Assembly (NCBI GenBank): GCA_964520055.1
Contig: CAZFME010000125.1
Location: forward strand, 1 to 5,793
Source: DUNY01 sp964520055
GTDB taxonomy: Bacteria; Bacillota; Thermosediminibacteria; Thermosediminibacterales; Tepidanaerobacteraceae
Reading direction: 5' to 3'
Length of the DNA stretch: 5,793 nt
Positions within the stretch are counted from its first letter, which is position 1, and each line of letters opens with the position of its first letter. The translations under genes and the position numbers were made by a program. Shown here piece after piece: positions 5,301 through 5,793 of this stretch. The notes beneath the pieces were generated by a model. It was given only the letters and a program-made list of their open reading frames with translations, searched no databases and was not told where the DNA came from.

Positions 5301-5793
5301 ATGAATCGAGCAAAATCTTTCATATTAGTTCTATGTTTTTTTATGGTATTTGCCCTTCCCGAGGCCTTGGCAAACCTTCCGGAACCTCCACAACTAATAG
5401 GTGAAACATATATTTTGATGGATGTCAAGACCGGGCAAGTTTTATATGAGAAGGATGCCCAAAAGAAGATGGACCCCGCCAGCACTACCAAAATTATGAC
5501 AGCAATAGTGGCTCTGGAAAAAGGGGGCTTAGAAGATATTATTACCGTCGGTGCCAAGCCTCCAACGGCCGAAGGTTCAAATATCAATCTCAGGGAAGGG
5601 GAAAAACTCACCTTAGAGCAGATGCTAAACGGTCTACTGTTAAACTCCGGAAATGATTCAGCTTTGGCCATCGCTGAGCATATTGGTGGGAGTGTTCCTG
5701 CCTTTACAAAGCTGATGAATCAAAAGGCCAGGGAAATTGGTGCAGAAGATACGAACTATGTGAATCCCCATGGTCTTACTGATGAAAATCACA
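5301..5793 (+). CDS. D-alanyl-D-alanine carboxypeptidase (DacF/PBP5 type), 3' end cut by window
   Basis: The first 164 residues are present, running off the window end. The N-terminus is a Sec signal peptide: a basic start (MNRAK), a hydrophobic core at about 6-20, and likely cleavage after ALA at 22-24. The mature part begins the peptidase S11 fold: YILMDVKTGQVLYEKD (37-52), then the active-site motif STTK (61-64, nucleophile Ser 61, general base Lys 64), then SGN (116-118). NPHGLTDENH (155-164) is the family segment that precedes the third (KTG) motif, which lies beyond the window. The enzyme removes the terminal D-Ala from peptidoglycan pentapeptides outside the membrane. Members usually have about 380-400 residues and a C-terminal amphipathic anchor, not visible here. 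The start is ATG 5 bases after AGGAG (5291-5295). Which paralogue (dacA, dacB or dacF) cannot be decided from the N-terminus, so no symbol is given. Confidence 0.93.
   Translation, partial: MNRAKSFILVLCFFMVFALPEALANLPEPPQLIGETYILMDVKTGQVLYEKDAQKKMDPASTTKIMTAIVALEKGGLEDIITVGAKPPTAEGSNINLREGEKLTLEQMLNGLLLNSGNDSALAIAEHIGGSVPAFTKLMNQKAREIGAEDTNYVNPHGLTDENH

Noticed and set aside
5237..5671. Minus-strand 144-residue ORF opposite the carboxypeptidase
   Set aside because: The plus strand encodes STTK and SGN motifs with a signal peptide, and the reverse ORF also spans the plus-strand promoter.

Overview
The window is AT-rich, has strong AGGAGG-type ribosome binding sites, TATAAT-type promoters and short intrinsic terminators. 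Its gene families are also typical of low-GC Gram-positive bacteria, so an anaerobic Firmicute of the class Clostridia is the best guess. That is an inference from base composition, signals and protein families; no phylogenetic marker is present. No mobile element, CRISPR array, tRNA or rRNA was seen.

Layout: (1) 3-638, plus strand: a metallo-beta-lactamase-fold hydrolase, missing its N-terminus at the window edge. (2) 670-2409, minus strand: a 579-residue polytopic membrane protein of the DUF4153 type, convergent with gene 1. The two share a perfect 14-bp inverted repeat (654-690) that contains the stop codon of the minus-strand gene. (3) 2410-2643: a divergent intergenic region with a promoter facing each way and, on the plus strand, a structured leader with a terminator-like hairpin. 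(4) 2644-3657, plus: an ATP-grasp ligase related to D-Ala-D-Ala ligase but lacking the usual HGxxGEDG substrate motif, closed by a clear terminator. (5) 3787-4608, plus: a Cof-type HAD phosphatase with its own extended -10 promoter. (6) 4670-5137, plus: a small RDD-family membrane protein, probably co-transcribed with the phosphatase and starting at TTG, followed by a terminator. (7) 5301 to the window end, plus: the N-terminal part of a secreted DacF/PBP5-type D-alanyl-D-alanine carboxypeptidase with its own promoter.

Functionally this is mostly a set of single-gene or two-gene transcription units, not one large operon. A weak cell-envelope theme is visible: a Ddl-like ligase, a D,D-carboxypeptidase and two membrane proteins of unknown role. 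No complete new multi-gene system is evident. The most noteworthy items are the divergent Ddl-like ligase, the structured leader in front of it, and the terminator that overlaps a coding end.
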